A stretch of DNA of 64,000 nucleotides from Amoeboaphelidium occidentale (taxonomy: Eukaryota > Aphelidiomycota > Aphelidea), in contig JALGPX010000014.1 of NCBI GenBank assembly GCA_023515795.1, positions 302,413 to 366,412 on the forward strand. Direction: 5' to 3'. How positions within the stretch are numbered: position 1 is the first letter of the stretch; every line of letters starts with the position of its first letter. Positions 63,227 to 64,000 of the stretch are shown here, in pieces. Made by a program: the position numbers and the translations under genes. The notes below the pieces were generated by a model that was not told the origin of the DNA, did no database searches, and saw nothing but the letters and a program-made list of their open reading frames with translations.

Positions 63227-63877
63227 ATGAATTCAGCATCTGTGCTCTTTGATGCGAGACAAAACAAGCATATCCTGAAAACTTTAACTCACTTAAGAAT
63301 GCTTATAAATCAATTTCATTCAGAACGACAGAAAGCTATTAATGTATTGGTGCTCATACAGCGCGAGTTTTACCAGTTCAACGCGTTTTCGTTTGTGCAA
63401 GAGTACAAAGAATTTCCTCGTGCTCGCCTCGAGACTGTTTGCGCGACCGCTATAGAGAAGTTCAGACGAGAACTCTTAAATATCATGTAAGGCTGACTGA
63501 TTTTGCCGAATAATTTGTATAGAGAATCAGGACTTGAAGAGATTTATAAGAACGTGGCCTCCGAATCCACTAAATTAGGCCAGAACTGGAAAATGTTACA
63601 AAGCAACGGAGTATCACTTGAGTCCATAGCATTTAGACGAGATTTGGCTGAAACTTTGGCGGCATCTCAATTGACGCAGATTGAACTTTGGAACTCTTTG
63701 AGTAAAGACGTTGATGCAGACAATATCCTGTCAGTTATAGATGAATGGGAAAAGCCCCGATTTATACGGCGCGATGTCGGTAAGACCTGAAGGGCGAAGG
63801 TAGCTGACTTTTTCTTAGAGAATTGTATTTTAGATTCCTACAGAATAGCTACCATGGTTTCAAAGCTCAAAGAATGA
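63227..63877 (+). CDS. Hypothetical helical protein
   Basis: Exons 63227-63486, 63523-63779, and 63834-63877 (or from 63819 with an alternative in-frame acceptor); introns 36 and 54 (or 39) nt; 186 residues in the longer-intron form. Nearly all helix, with heptad-like stretches (ILKTLTHLRMLINQFHSERQKAINVLVLI; STKLGQNWKMLQSNGVSLESI). No signal peptide or named domain. The pattern suits a small coiled-coil subunit, for example of a Mediator- or kinetochore-like assembly, but this is only an impression. Repeat copy B lies immediately upstream. Confidence 0.6.
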
Positions 63878-64000
63878 TAGCCTGCTTGTTTAACAGTGTT
63901 AGTTTTTTAATTAAGGAACACTTTTTGTTATAAACCTCCTGGAAAGTGGCACATGGCTTGTGACATTGAATGTAAGCGATTTCTAAGTTTGATGGCACGC
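63878..64000. other. Right-edge sequence with no feature seen
   Basis: AT-rich, with no coding frame and no RNA-like fold visible; probably 3' flank of the hypothetical gene or the start of an intergenic region. Confidence 0.4.

Overview
This is a gene-dense eukaryotic nuclear window. It carries about 38 protein-coding genes in 64 kb, with most gaps under 200 bases. By splicing in-frame neighbouring reading frames by eye I place about 45 introns, almost all 31-56 nt long (two are 67 nt). They are GT-AG with one apparent GC-AG exception, and many have a CTAAT/CTAAC-like branch sequence close to the acceptor. AATAAA signals sit on or just after several stop codons. The gene set fits a unicellular opisthokont: Homer (EVH1 plus coiled coil), an MST3/4-type (GCKIII) kinase, synaptojanin, anoctamin, TMEM135, a roadblock dynein light chain, UBXN7, RBBP4, DMAP1 and a PIN-like/ECM3-type carrier. 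A complex I subunit (NDUFB7) argues against microsporidia and other lineages that lost complex I. Roadblock and Homer argue against a crown yeast-like fungus. An aphelid/rozellid-grade holomycotan or a small-genome holozoan is my best guess; this is inference.

Layout. 0-11 kb: a partial PH-domain gene cut by the left edge, an orphan type I membrane protein, an orphan helical protein, ELP1, and a gene encoding a secreted-type WD40 ectodomain, one transmembrane segment and a cytoplasmic kinase domain. 11-17.5 kb: a disordered C2H2 protein and TRAPPC9/Trs120. 17.5-20 kb: two tandem secreted Pro/Thr-rich paralogues with a shared promoter block, and between them one copy of a ~365-bp repeat whose inverted partner lies at 62.8-63.2 kb. 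20-26 kb: a membrane-anchored formin, DYNLRB, ATP synthase gamma and a NRF-6-like acyltransferase paralogue that has lost its catalytic Arg/His. 26-32 kb: a tight + strand run (BTB protein, DMAP1, RPUSD1-like pseudouridine synthase, two orphans). 32-41 kb: TMEM135 head-to-head with EMC7, NDUFB7, a membrane-bound class I cyclic-nucleotide phosphodiesterase, and an anoctamin. 42-52 kb: phosphoglucomutase, Homer, UBXN7, GCKIII kinase, synaptojanin, MFS transporter. 53-60.5 kb: PIN-like carrier, ANP32-like LRR protein, RBBP4, farnesyltransferase beta, RFC3-type clamp-loader subunit, TXNL1. 60.7-64 kb: the intact acyltransferase paralogue, the second repeat copy and an orphan helical gene.

Most genes are core housekeeping (transcription/chromatin: ELP1, DMAP1, RBBP4, RFC; trafficking: TRAPPC9, synaptojanin, EMC7; mitochondria: ATP synthase, NDUFB7). 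The accessory layer worth attention is membrane or secreted: the WD40 receptor-like kinase, the Pro/Thr-rich pair, the orphan type I protein, the acyltransferase pair, and the dispersed inverted repeat. I found no tRNA, rRNA, CRISPR array or recognisable transposon. Exon boundaries were read by eye; where I could count, exon sums are divisible by three. Several gene starts were moved from non-ATG positions to the first ATG that fits the family.
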